Part shown: piece after piece, positions 53,615-62,014 of the stretch | Layout: each line of letters begins with the position of its first letter | How positions within the stretch are numbered: the first letter of the stretch is position 1 | Source: Brassicibacter mesophilus | GTDB taxonomy: Bacteria; Bacillota; Clostridia; Tissierellales; Proteiniboraceae | Reading direction: 5' to 3' | DNA: 64,000 nucleotides | Assembly (NCBI RefSeq): GCF_050433385.1 | Contig: NZ_JBNPXI010000020.1 | Location: 1 to 64,000 of the forward strand | Position numbers and translations under genes: made by a program | Notes under the pieces: model-generated | Told to the model about the DNA's origin: nothing | Databases searched by the model: none | The model's input: the letters and a program-made list of their open reading frames with translations, nothing else

Positions 53615-54499
53615 ATGAAGTATATTCCGTCTAAAACAATCCTATCAGGCTATACAGATAATAATTCTTGGTTTGGTAATAACTATAACATGAATATTTA
53701 TAAAGGATGCTGCCATGGCTGTATTTATTGTGATAGCCGCAGTGAATGTTATAGAGTTGAGAAATTTGATGAAGTAAGAGCAAAAAAAGATGCATTAACT
53801 ATACTCACACGGGAACTTAAATCAAAACGGAAACGAGGAGTAATTGGAACAGGTGCAATGAGTGATCCCTATAATCCTTTTGAAAAAGAACACTGTCTGA
53901 CAAGGGGTGCATTAGAGTTAATTGGTAAAAATTGGTTTGGTGTTTCTATTGCAACTAAAAGTGATTTGATTACAAGGGACTTAGATATATTAAAAGCAAT
54001 ACAAGTTCATTCTCCGGTGCTAATTAAGATTACAATTACCACCTGTGATGATGGTTTATGTAAGAAGATAGAGCCAAATGTGGCGACATCATCCAAGCGA
54101 TTTGCTGTAATTAAAGAGCTTTCAAAGCATGGGATATTCGTGGGGATATTACTTATGCCTATATTACCATTTCTGGAGGATAATGAGGAAAACATACAGG
54201 GCATAATACATTTTGCGTATGAAAGTGGGGCGAGATTTATTTATCCTGCCTTTGGTGTAACATTGAGGCAAAACCAAAGAGATTGGTACTTGAAAAAGCT
54301 AGAAGAACAGTTCCCTGGTCTCAAACAAAAATACATAAATCAGTTTGGCAATGCATATGAATGTCGTTCTCCTAAAGCAAAAAAACTGTGGCACGTGTTT
54401 CGAAAAGAATGTGAAAAGCATGGAATTCTTTATAAAATGGAGGATATTATCAAGGGTTATAAGCAAAAATATAATAATACTCAACTTTCATTATTTTAG
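53615..54499 (+). CDS. Radical SAM protein of the spore photoproduct lyase-like (Rv2578c/SplB-type) group
   Basis: A 294-residue radical SAM enzyme. The cluster motif is GCCHGCIYC, giving C-x3-C-x2-C near residues 28-36, preceded by NIYKGC typical of the SPL-like family. GTGAMSDPYNPFE is the family's second landmark. It overlaps nothing but lies one base after the YoaP-type gene, without a strong ribosome site, so coupling is expected. No spore photoproduct lyase C-terminal substrate residues were confirmed. Function unknown. Confidence 0.85.
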   Translation: MKYIPSKTILSGYTDNNSWFGNNYNMNIYKGCCHGCIYCDSRSECYRVEKFDEVRAKKDALTILTRELKSKRKRGVIGTGAMSDPYNPFEKEHCLTRGALELIGKNWFGVSIATKSDLITRDLDILKAIQVHSPVLIKITITTCDDGLCKKIEPNVATSSKRFAVIKELSKHGIFVGILLMPILPFLEDNEENIQGIIHFAYESGARFIYPAFGVTLRQNQRDWYLKKLEEQFPGLKQKYINQFGNAYECRSPKAKKLWHVFRKECEKHGILYKMEDIIKGYKQKYNNTQLSLF

Positions 54500-54685
54500 A
54501 TAATTCAAAACAACGTATAATATATATATAAGCTAAAATAATTATTTTTTCTCTTAGAACTCAATGTTGTAGAGACTAGGCCATATGAAACAAGTGATGA
54601 AATGATATCTGTTATAAAGCATTGTTTTTATTTATTTCCTCGTATATACTATTAGATTATAAGGACAAAACGAGGGGGGAGAACT

Positions 54686-55024
54686 TTGATTAAAGATACC
54701 AATTTGCCTATTGCACTATTTAATGGAACGGTTGCTACCACTAACGGAATATATTCTATTCAAAATATAGATATTGAGACTGCTAGAAAATATGTAGAAC
54801 AGAATGGTTTTATTTCAGCAATTGGTCATGAAGCTACAGCTCAAATCATGTCAGAATTATTAGGTAAAGAAATACCAATGAACAGAATACAGTTTCATCA
54901 ACAGGTAGGTCAAATTGCCATTGTGTTTAAGCTGAACACAAGACCACCTGAGGGAATTATATTGAATATAGACCAATTAAACAAAATAGGTTATAGCTTA
55001 AAGATTATGAAAAGGTTAGAATAA
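54686..55024 (+). CDS. DUF1874 (YddF/STIV B116-like) protein with ring-nuclease residues
   Basis: A 112-residue protein from a TTG start preceded by GAGGGGGGAG (54672-54681). The sequence matches the DUF1874 family: NLPIALFNGTV, AIGHEATAQIMSELLG and NTRPPEGIIL. As I recall, viral AcrIII-1 of this family cleaves cyclic tetra-adenylate using His47, Arg66, Arg85 and Glu88. The equivalent residues here are H48, R67, R86 and E89, all in place at a constant offset of one. The gene is isolated and no CRISPR locus is in the window. YddF of ICEBs1 is a relative without a settled role. Confidence 0.85.
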   Translation: MIKDTNLPIALFNGTVATTNGIYSIQNIDIETARKYVEQNGFISAIGHEATAQIMSELLGKEIPMNRIQFHQQVGQIAIVFKLNTRPPEGIILNIDQLNKIGYSLKIMKRLE

Positions 55025-55338
55025 CAAATTTACAGATTATAAATTTGAAACAAAGGATTGTAGTATTTATAATATCTGAATACTTATAATCAGTAATGAA
55101 GAAAGATTCATGAAATGTATCTATTACAAAATTATTAATAATGAAAATTGAAGAAAAGTTTAACTAAGAATATACTAAAACTGCAGTCACAAAGATTAAT
55201 CAAATGAGTGGCTGTTTTTTGCGTTCGAGGAGAGTGTAGACTTATGTTATTTCTATTGACATTAAAAACTTTAAATAATATACAGTACAATATGAACAAT
55301 TACACAGAAAATAATGAATGTTTTTAAGGGGTGATTTA
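55025..55338. other. Intergenic region with terminator
   Basis: A hairpin at 55184-55220 ends the DUF1874 unit. A promoter for the next gene was not resolved. Nothing else is apparent. Confidence 0.45.
55184..55220 (+). terminator. Terminator after the DUF1874 gene
   Basis: CAGTCAC (55184-55190) pairs with GTGGCTG (55208-55214) with one G-U pair and is followed by six T residues. Confidence 0.55.
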
Positions 55339-55635
55339 ATGAACTACTTAGGTTTTTTACATGGTCTAATTGCATTTTTTCTAATCGGAATATTTCATCC
55401 TATTGTAATAAAAGGAGAATATTATTTAGGAAGAAGGAGTATAGTTATTTTTGTGTTGGTAGGAGTATTATCATTAGTTGGGTCACTAATTATGGAGAAT
55501 ATAACTGGTTCAACTTTTTTTGGAATATTAGCTTTTTGCTGTTTTTGGAGCATTAAGGAAGTTTTAGAACAAGAAAAAAGGGTTTTAGAAGGAAGATTCC
55601 CGCAAAACCCCAATAGGATTTATAAGAATAAATAG
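55339..55635 (+). CDS. DUF4491-type small membrane protein
   Basis: A 98-residue protein from the ATG at 55339, with AAGGGGTG before it. Three membrane helices are visible (about 5-24, 33-52 and 57-76). HPIVIKGEYYLG after helix 1 and FWSIKEVLEQEKRVLEGRFP after helix 3 match the DUF4491 family of Clostridia and Bacteroidetes. Function is unknown. Confidence 0.8.
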   Translation: MNYLGFLHGLIAFFLIGIFHPIVIKGEYYLGRRSIVIFVLVGVLSLVGSLIMENITGSTFFGILAFCCFWSIKEVLEQEKRVLEGRFPQNPNRIYKNK

Positions 55636-56014
55636 GATGTGTATGGTTAAATTAAAAAAGAAAGAATGGATTATGGATATTTCAATTATAATTAAGTTAA
55701 TACACATGAATAAGAATAAAGATATTTCAAATCATAAATGATATTCTTAAAATATTATTTATGGATTTTTCTCTTAAGATTAGAAAAAGTATATATATTA
55801 ATAGATGAATGCTTTTATTTGTTTCCTAGGAAATCTGATATCTTATACACATAGCTAATGAATTGACTTATGATAATTACAGATATATAATTAATCATAA
55901 AATTCATTATCATATGGCTCAAACGGGAATTTTATTTCATCTCATAATCCAAAATTTAATGTATCTGAAAGCGTTTTTCACATAGGAGCTGCTCAGCTGT
56001 ATTTGATTTCTTAA
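55636..56014. other. Intergenic region, probably decayed BceB sequence at its end
   Basis: No gene stands in these 379 bases. The final part, about 55950-56011, reads with a permease-like composition in the same frame as the following remnant (HIGAAQLYLIS, then a stop), so the decayed gene may start further upstream than annotated. The remainder is AT-rich and unremarkable. Confidence 0.4.
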
Positions 56015-56495
56015 ATGGGTAGAACTATGGAAAATAGAGGGCTATTTGCGCATATAAGAGCATTTTATTCAACCTATCAGCCAATAGCAATAATATTTTT
56101 TCTAGGAGCAATTATGTCTTTAGTATATGTTATCGCTACAGGAAGCATTATCTACTTTAAAATGTTAAGTGAAGCCTTTATGGATAAAACTAAGTACGAA
56201 GTTCTAACAAAACTCGGTATGAATAAGAAAGAGATTTCTAAAGCAGTTTCTAAACATGTAGACATATCCTTTATTTTGCCTTTAATAGTAGGTGCATTTC
56301 ACAGCTGCTTTGCAATAGCAGTATTGAGTACATTCTTGAATGTTCACTAATAGTTCCTACAATAATAAGTATTATTGCTTTTGCTATAATATATGGCATA
56401 TTCTATATAGCAACGACAAGAAAATTTTTAAAGGTTGTTTGTAAAAAATCTCACTCAAATTACCTTGCATATAAAAACAATTTGAGTAAAAAATA
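56015..56495 (+). pseudogene. C-terminal remnant of a BceB-type ABC permease
   Basis: The frame from 56015 encodes a membrane helix and coupling segment FFLGAIMSLVYVIATGSIIYF, given here only as LVYVIATGSIIYFK, then KYEVLTKLGMNKKEISKAV and LPLIVGAFHSCFA, all typical of the last part of BceB/YtsD permeases. It stops at 56350. One base over, the next frame continues LIVPTIISIIAFAIIYGIF and RKFLKVV to about 56495, completing the family's C-terminus. A frameshift and loss of about the first 500 residues make it a pseudogene. No BceA partner is nearby. Confidence 0.75.
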
Positions 56496-56512
56496 AAATA
56501 GAGGTGATTTTA

Positions 56513-56677
56513 GTGAAAAAGGAAAAAATACAAAATGATAATATGAATAATTTTTTTAATGCAATGTCCTATGAGTTGGCTGGTGATATAGGAGCTATTG
56601 ATAATGAAGAAATGATAAATAACAGTAAGCTCATTACTGGTAAAAAGTCTCATGATAGAAATCAACTAGAAAGATAA
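56513..56677 (+). CDS. Small hypothetical protein (54 residues)
   Basis: A GTG-started frame with GAGGTG at 56501-56506 encodes 54 residues with NAMSYELAGDIGAIDNEEM and a basic tail. The SYELAGDIG segment distantly recalls small acid-soluble spore proteins, but the conserved GGxxG part is missing, so I do not assign it. It is followed by a terminator, which supports a real transcription unit. Confidence 0.55.
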   Translation: MKKEKIQNDNMNNFFNAMSYELAGDIGAIDNEEMINNSKLITGKKSHDRNQLER

Positions 56678-56734
56678 GTAATAGAAAAAATACTGAATAA
56701 GTCTAAAGTAAAAAGATATAATAAATAATTAAAT

Positions 56735-56757
56735 CCTGCTAACGCAGGGTTTTTTTT
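56735..56757 (+). terminator. Terminator after the small ORF
   Basis: CCTGC (56735-56739) and GCAGG (56744-56748) pair around TAAC, followed by GTTTTTTTT. Confidence 0.75.
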
Positions 56758-56943
56758 ATAACCCATTGGAAAATCCTAGTTTTCTTTAATATAAACTTTC
56801 CGTTAAATGGGTTTCAAAAAAGGCTTACTTAATATATTAATGCTTCAATAGAAGACTTTTTTATAAAAAAAGAAGGAATTATTAGGAATATATAGAAGTT
56901 GTATTATGTACGAAAAAACAGATAAAAATTTAGGAGGGAAAAT

Positions 56944-57945
56944 ATGATGAAAAACAAAAAGAAACTGGTTGCTATAGTAATTGTACTAACTATGATGCTA
57001 TCCTTGTTTTCTGTAGCGTATGCAAAGGGTACGTATCAAACCCTCAATGCATGGTATGGAGACATTAAAATAGTAGCCAATGGTAAACAAGTAGTTTCTA
57101 GTATAAAACCGTTTATGGTGAATGATACTACATATGTACCTATTAGAATGCTAGGTGAAGCATTAGGAAAAACTGTAAGCTGGGATGGCAGTACATATTC
57201 AGTGATAATTGCAGACAAACCAGATCCAACTGACACATTGCTATGGCAGCAATTATTTGATAAGGATAAGAAGATTAATGAATTAGAGAAGAAGATTGCT
57301 CTACTGGAGAGTGAAAAAGATAAGTCAGTAGATTTAGATGATTTAGAAGACGATTTGATGGATGACTATGAAGAGTATAAAGATATTGAATTTGATATTT
57401 CTATAGATGGCGACGAGGATGATATTGAAGTTGAGATATATGTAGATCTTAGCGATTATAAGAGTAAATGGAATAGACTGAAACAAAGTGATATAGAAGA
57501 CTATCTACAGGATATAGTTGATGATATATTAGATGAATTTGATGATGCAGATATTACAGGATTTATCGAAGATGATGACAGTGGGGATAAGTTGCTAGAA
57601 TTTACTGTATCATCTAAAGGTAAAGTCAGTGTCAGCTATAAGAATACTGTTGATTTAGATGATTTAGAGAGGAATTTGAACCGTTGGTATGGAAGCTATA
57701 GAGACTTAGATATAGACATCTATCTAGATGGTGAAGAGGATGATATTACAGTAGAAATTTATGTATCCAAAAGTGAATGGAATGTTCTTGATGACTATGC
57801 TCAAGCTTTTCTTGATGCTATAGTTGATGATATTCTAGATGAATTTAAAGATGCAGACGTCGATGGATTTATCGAAGACGATAGTAGTAGAAACAAACTG
57901 TTAACTTTCTTTGTAAGGTCAAACGGCACTGTAATCATTGAGTAA
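56944..57945 (+). CDS. Exported protein with copper-amine-oxidase stalk domain and acidic tandem repeats
   Basis: A 333-residue secreted protein. A signal peptide ending near SVAYA is followed by a stalk domain (about 35-95) with ANGKQVVSSIKPFMVNDTTY and YVPIRMLGEALGKTVSWDG, given in part. After a short coiled coil (about 105-125) come two copies of a ~100-residue acidic unit (from about 130 and 237), each starting VDLDDLE and containing IVDDILDEF and DGFIEDD or TGFIEDD. The very high Asp/Glu content suggests calcium or metal binding at the cell surface. TAGGAGGG precedes ATG 56944; ATG 56947 is equally possible. Confidence 0.85.
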   Translation: MMKNKKKLVAIVIVLTMMLSLFSVAYAKGTYQTLNAWYGDIKIVANGKQVVSSIKPFMVNDTTYVPIRMLGEALGKTVSWDGSTYSVIIADKPDPTDTLLWQQLFDKDKKINELEKKIALLESEKDKSVDLDDLEDDLMDDYEEYKDIEFDISIDGDEDDIEVEIYVDLSDYKSKWNRLKQSDIEDYLQDIVDDILDEFDDADITGFIEDDDSGDKLLEFTVSSKGKVSVSYKNTVDLDDLERNLNRWYGSYRDLDIDIYLDGEEDDITVEIYVSKSEWNVLDDYAQAFLDAIVDDILDEFKDADVDGFIEDDSSRNKLLTFFVRSNGTVIIE

Positions 57946-57979
57946 ACTCTAGTTAAATAAACAAGCAGATAAACTTAAA

Positions 57980-58005
57980 AACTGTCCTCATAGGACAGTT
58001 TTTTT
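57980..58005 (+). terminator. Terminator between the stalk protein and YitT genes
   Basis: AACTGTCCT (57980-57988) and AGGACAGTT (57992-58000) pair perfectly and are followed by TTTTT. A-rich sequence on the other side lets it serve the convergent gene as well. Confidence 0.8.
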
Positions 58006-58048
58006 ATATTAAGAAGAATTAATATTGAAATTATCACAAGATTTATAT

Positions 58049-58900
58049 TTAGAATGAAGATTTTTTAAATCCTCTGCCGTTAACCTCAGAAGCCTCTAAA
58101 ATAGTCATAAATGCAGTAGGATCGATTTTTTCTACAAGAACCTTTACTCTAGGGAGCTGCCTTAAGGTCACTGTGCAGTAGATAACTCTTTTTTCATTCC
58201 CAGTATAAGCACCCATGCCATTTAAAAAAGTTACGCCTCTTTTTATTTCACTCATTATAGCCTGCCCAACTTCGTCATCCTTTTGTGTGATTATGAACAG
58301 CACTCTTTTTCTTTCAAAGCCATCTATTATTCTATTTAATACATTAGCTGAGATATACATGGTTATAAAGGTATACAACGCTATTTCAATACCATTTATT
58401 GAAGCGCCAAGTAGAACTATAAAAACATTTATAATGAAGGAAATATTTCCAATACTAGCACCAGTACGTTTTTTAATAACCACAGCAATTATATCAGTAC
58501 CGCCCTGAGAAGCTCTATTGCTAAAAGTAATACCAAGTCCTGCTCCGACTAGAACCCCACCATATATACTTGATAAAAGAATTTCATGTGTTTTTAGATA
58601 TTGACTAAGATCCTTAGTGATCAACAGAAATAGAGAAAGAGAACCCATTCCAATAAGGCTAAACAAAGTAAATTCTTTGTTTACTTCCTTAATTCCAATG
58701 AGAAAAATGGGTATATTAAAAAGCAATATAAAAACACCTGAATTAATATGTGTTAAATATTGAATAATAAGCGCTAACCCTGTGACACCACCACTCAAGA
58801 GTTTGTGAGGTATTATAAATGCATTAATTCCTACAGCAGATATGAAGCTTCCTGCTAATATTAGTAGAATTCTTTTAGTCAATTGTTTTTTGTCTAACAT
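58049..58900 (-). CDS. YitT-family membrane protein
   Basis: A 283-residue protein with five or six membrane helices (AVGINAFIIPHKLLSGGVTG and GVLVGAGLGITFSNRASQGG, each quoted in part by family convention) and a C-terminal cytoplasmic DUF2179 domain (about 210-280) with KRGVTFLNGMGAYTGNEKRV. YitT proteins are widespread in Firmicutes and of unknown transport function. It is monocistronic. Confidence 0.9.
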   Translation of the reverse strand: MLDKKQLTKRILLILAGSFISAVGINAFIIPHKLLSGGVTGLALIIQYLTHINSGVFILLFNIPIFLIGIKEVNKEFTLFSLIGMGSLSLFLLITKDLSQYLKTHEILLSSIYGGVLVGAGLGITFSNRASQGGTDIIAVVIKKRTGASIGNISFIINVFIVLLGASINGIEIALYTFITMYISANVLNRIIDGFERKRVLFIITQKDDEVGQAIMSEIKRGVTFLNGMGAYTGNEKRVIYCTVTLRQLPRVKVLVEKIDPTAFMTILEASEVNGRGFKKSSF

Positions 58901-59232
58901 GAAATCATCTCCACAATTATTATTGAATTTTAGTATACCAAGTATATTTATTTAGTATATACCCATTTGAAGATTATTAATTCTTTAAGATTCGTTAATA
59001 GATTATATGATGATGTATTCAAATAATCAAGTACCTTATAAAATAAGTTTTCAGGTTATTTCCAAGAATAAAAAATACATTTTTTTTATGGCAACAAATA
59101 AATTTTGTCGAAAAATGCGGATGAATTATTAAATGAATGATGATATAAAAGAGGAATTAAACAATTGGACAAGAAATTATTATACGACGGTTAATGAGAT
59201 AAGTTTAAAACTGAAGTAAAGGGAGCGGTTAA
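58901..59232. other. Intergenic region
   Basis: These 332 bases carry a 28-codon frame at 59133-59219 that has no good ribosome site and is not annotated. No clear terminator or operator was identified. Confidence 0.4.
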
Positions 59233-60354
59233 ATGATTAAAATAGAAAAAGTAAAGGTATTCGTGATTTTCTGCCTAATAATTATCATTATCTTAATTCC
59301 TTTTTATTTTACTATGGGTGATGGTGACGATGAGCCCTTTACAGAGATTCAGCAAAAAATGGCAGACATATCTGATGATGAGAAGGAAATCCTTCAAAAA
59401 TTATTTATTACTGTGCAAGAAATAGAAGCAATGGAGAAAGAAGAACAGGAGCTTATCCAAGAAATAAAAGCAATAAACTATGAAATAGAGAGAATAGAAC
59501 AAGAGATTTCAGGTGAAGAAGCAGTTTATAAACGAAAACTAAATGCACTTAAGCAAGTACTAAAAAGTTATCAGAAGAAAGGTCCAGGGTCTTACCTAGA
59601 GATAATCTTGAACTCAGAAAATTTCTCTGAGTTTCTAAGAAACATTAATACTTTAAGGGATATTACTCATGGTACTGGTGAACTCTTAGACACATTAGAT
59701 GAAAGTAAAAAAAATATGTCTTCTGAAAAAACAAAATTAAATAAAAAGCTTATTTTAATTGAAGAGAAACAGAAACAATTAAAAGTATCCTTAGATAATA
59801 AGAAACAATTAAAATTGAATATGGAGGATTACTTAGTGTCTTTAAAGGAAGAACGTAAATATTATCAAGAATATATGACTAATATCAAAAAGATGTGGGC
59901 CAAACTAAAACCATTATTATCAGATACTACAAAAGCATTTTCAAATATTATAGAAGAAGGGAACGTGTCATTAGATGCGCTAAAAATAGAATTTTCTATT
60001 TTTAGCATCAAAGGATCAATAGATGAGAAAACCTTCAATGATATAATTTCCCAAAATCCTCTGCTTTCAGAAATGAAATTTAACTTTGAACCAGGAAAAA
60101 TGACAATTGAATTGCCTAAAGAAAATCTTGTGTTATCAGGAAATCTTATTATTTTAGACAATAATGTTATAAAATTTGAAGCAAAAGAAGGCAGTTTTTA
60201 CGGTATGACGTTAGAACAGTCTTCAATAGAAGAGTTGTTTCAAGAAGGTCATTTAATATTAAATCTAAAGCCGTTGCTTGGAGATAATACCCTTTCTTCT
60301 GTTGAAATTGAAAAAGAGAAGATAATTTTAACTATAAAACCTAAGATGTTTTAG
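59233..60354 (+). CDS. PcsB/CwlO-like coiled-coil protein lacking a hydrolase domain
   Basis: A 373-residue membrane-anchored protein. A single N-terminal helix (about 7-28) is followed by a coiled-coil (about 40-230) with the PcsB/CwlO hallmark KSYQKKGPGSYLEIILNSEN and FSEFLRNINTLRDI. In PcsB and CwlO this coiled coil docks to FtsX and a C-terminal CHAP or NlpC/P60 domain cuts peptidoglycan. Here the C-terminal ~140 residues are instead a beta-rich domain with no catalytic Cys-His. The gene lies 23 bp before an FtsE-like gene, so it probably is the extracellular partner of that FtsEX complex. Confidence 0.85.
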   Translation: MIKIEKVKVFVIFCLIIIIILIPFYFTMGDGDDEPFTEIQQKMADISDDEKEILQKLFITVQEIEAMEKEEQELIQEIKAINYEIERIEQEISGEEAVYKRKLNALKQVLKSYQKKGPGSYLEIILNSENFSEFLRNINTLRDITHGTGELLDTLDESKKNMSSEKTKLNKKLILIEEKQKQLKVSLDNKKQLKLNMEDYLVSLKEERKYYQEYMTNIKKMWAKLKPLLSDTTKAFSNIIEEGNVSLDALKIEFSIFSIKGSIDEKTFNDIISQNPLLSEMKFNFEPGKMTIELPKENLVLSGNLIILDNNVIKFEAKEGSFYGMTLEQSSIEELFQEGHLILNLKPLLGDNTLSSVEIEKEKIILTIKPKMF

Positions 60355-60377
60355 TACAATAACTGGAGGTGTTATTC

Positions 60378-61046
60378 ATGATTGAAGCAAATAGTATTAG
60401 CTTAAAATATCCTAATGGTACATTGGCTTTAAAAAATACTGATTTACAAGTTGATCCTGGTGAAATAGTGTATATTACAGGGCCGAGTGGTTCAGGAAAA
60501 ACTAGCCTATTGAAGCTTTTTATGGGAGTAGAGTATCCAACAACAGGTTCTTTAAAAGTGCTGGGATATCATATAGCTAAAGGCAACACTGAAAACATTA
60601 GACAGCTTCGAATGAAGATTGGGCCAGTTTTTCAAGAGTTTAGATTAATAAAGGGACGAACTGCAATAGAAAATGTTATGTTAGGCATGCGTTTCTTAGG
60701 GATACCTTACGGGCAATTAAAGGAAAATGCAAATGATGCACTAATAAAGGTTGGGCTAGAACGCAAGGTATTTTCATTGGTAGAGAACTTGTCATGGGGA
60801 GAGTGCCAAAGAGTAGCTATTGCACGAGCGGTGGCTAGGAAACCACTATTAATACTAGCTGATGAACCCACTGGTAATTTAGATATATACAATGCGCTAA
60901 ATATACTAGATCTTTTGACTTCCTTTAAAGATGATAAGACAGCTGTTATTATTACCACTCATGCAACTCATTTGATTGAAGATAAAAAAGAGGGTAAACT
61001 GATACAAGTGGAAGGAGGAAACATTTGCTGTGGAGCCTTGGGGTAA
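60378..61046 (+). CDS. ftsE: FtsE-like ABC ATPase with altered signature
   Basis: A 222-residue ATPase. The ATG at 60378 follows GGAGG (60365-60369). Walker A is GPSGSGKTS, Walker B LLILADEPTGNLD, the switch histidine is in TTHAT. The ABC signature reads LSWGECQR instead of LSGGEQQR, with tryptophan in the first glycine position, unusual for an active ABC dimer. It overlaps the FtsX gene by 17 bp. FtsEX complexes drive the activation of wall hydrolases at the septum or side wall. Confidence 0.87.
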   Translation: MIEANSISLKYPNGTLALKNTDLQVDPGEIVYITGPSGSGKTSLLKLFMGVEYPTTGSLKVLGYHIAKGNTENIRQLRMKIGPVFQEFRLIKGRTAIENVMLGMRFLGIPYGQLKENANDALIKVGLERKVFSLVENLSWGECQRVAIARAVARKPLLILADEPTGNLDIYNALNILDLLTSFKDDKTAVIITTHATHLIEDKKEGKLIQVEGGNICCGALG

Positions 61047-61941
61047 ACTGAGAATGAAGAATACTTTTTACAATACAGGTTATTTTTTAAAAGAAGTTAA
61101 AACGATGATAAGAATTAATCTATTATATCACGTTTTATCTGCTATAAGCATAAGTCTTATTTTTTTTATTCTTTCAATGGTGCTGTCTGGTTGGGGGGTA
61201 AGTAGTCATGTTGTTGAAGTACTTCAGAGAGAAGCAGAAATAAGCGTATATTGTGATGAAAACATCGATAATAGTACTGCTTTAAAGCTAGTTGAGCAAA
61301 TAAAGACTGTGGAGGGTGTACAAGAAGCTCGAGTAGTTGATGAAAATGAAGCGTATGGAAGGATGGAGGAGATTCTTGGTAAAGATGCCCGTGTACTAGA
61401 GTTTTTCGATGAAAATCCCTTCAGCTCTTTCATCGAGGTAAAAATTTCTCTTGTGGAGATGGATAACATCTTAGAAGAATTGCAGTTCATGAGTGGCATC
61501 GAAACTGTTAGGGATAATAGAGAAGTATTAGAACGCCTTAATAGTATTTTAGATATGCTTAAAGTCTTGGGGTGCCTTGTGGTGGTTGCTGTTAGTATTT
61601 CTACAATTGTTATTATTTCACATATTATTAGAATGGGTATATATAGTAACAGAGAGCAAATAAATACCTTAAGGTTACTAGGCGCGCCTGAAGGTTTCAT
61701 TGTAGCTCCTTTTTTAATACAAGGATTGATGTTAACTATAATAGGAGGGATAGTTGCAACAATTCTAGCATCATTTTTAATTCAATATATTTATACTAAG
61801 ATGGCTGGTCCACTTCCCTTTATTCCATTACCATCTAGTAAAGAACTGGTTTCGAACTTGGCTACTATAGTAATGTTGGTAAGCTTAAGTATTGGGGCTG
61901 TAGGTAGTTTACTAGGTTTTTTATCATCGAGAAATAGGTAA
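61030..61941 (+). CDS. ftsX: FtsX-like permease
   Basis: A 303-residue membrane protein. The GTG at 61030 has GGAGG at 61014-61018; an ATG at 61054 has none, so the GTG is preferred. Topology is one helix (about 30-52), an extracellular domain of about 115 residues with EISVYCDENID and VEGVQEARVVDENEA, then three helices (about 180-300), as in FtsX. The extracellular domain is where partner coiled coils bind, consistent with the PcsB-like protein upstream. Confidence 0.9.
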   Translation: MEPWGKLRMKNTFYNTGYFLKEVKTMIRINLLYHVLSAISISLIFFILSMVLSGWGVSSHVVEVLQREAEISVYCDENIDNSTALKLVEQIKTVEGVQEARVVDENEAYGRMEEILGKDARVLEFFDENPFSSFIEVKISLVEMDNILEELQFMSGIETVRDNREVLERLNSILDMLKVLGCLVVVAVSISTIVIISHIIRMGIYSNREQINTLRLLGAPEGFIVAPFLIQGLMLTIIGGIVATILASFLIQYIYTKMAGPLPFIPLPSSKELVSNLATIVMLVSLSIGAVGSLLGFLSSRNR

Positions 61942-62014
61942 AAAAAGAATAAAAAGCTCTAATCGCACAAATAATAAATTTGTTAAAAATATTCTAGTGG
62001 AGAGGAGCTATGAG

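Noticed and set aside
54686..55024. Evidence for a CRISPR-Cas locus near the DUF1874 gene
   Set aside because: No repeat-spacer array and no cas gene was seen in the window; only the protein family hints at it.
59133..59219. 28-codon frame beginning MNDDIKEEL before the PcsB-like gene
   Set aside because: No convincing ribosome site; length and composition are compatible with chance.
61224..61700. Minus-strand open frame of 158 codons inside the FtsX gene
   Set aside because: Antisense shadow of a conserved gene, rich in Ser/Ile as expected from reverse reading.
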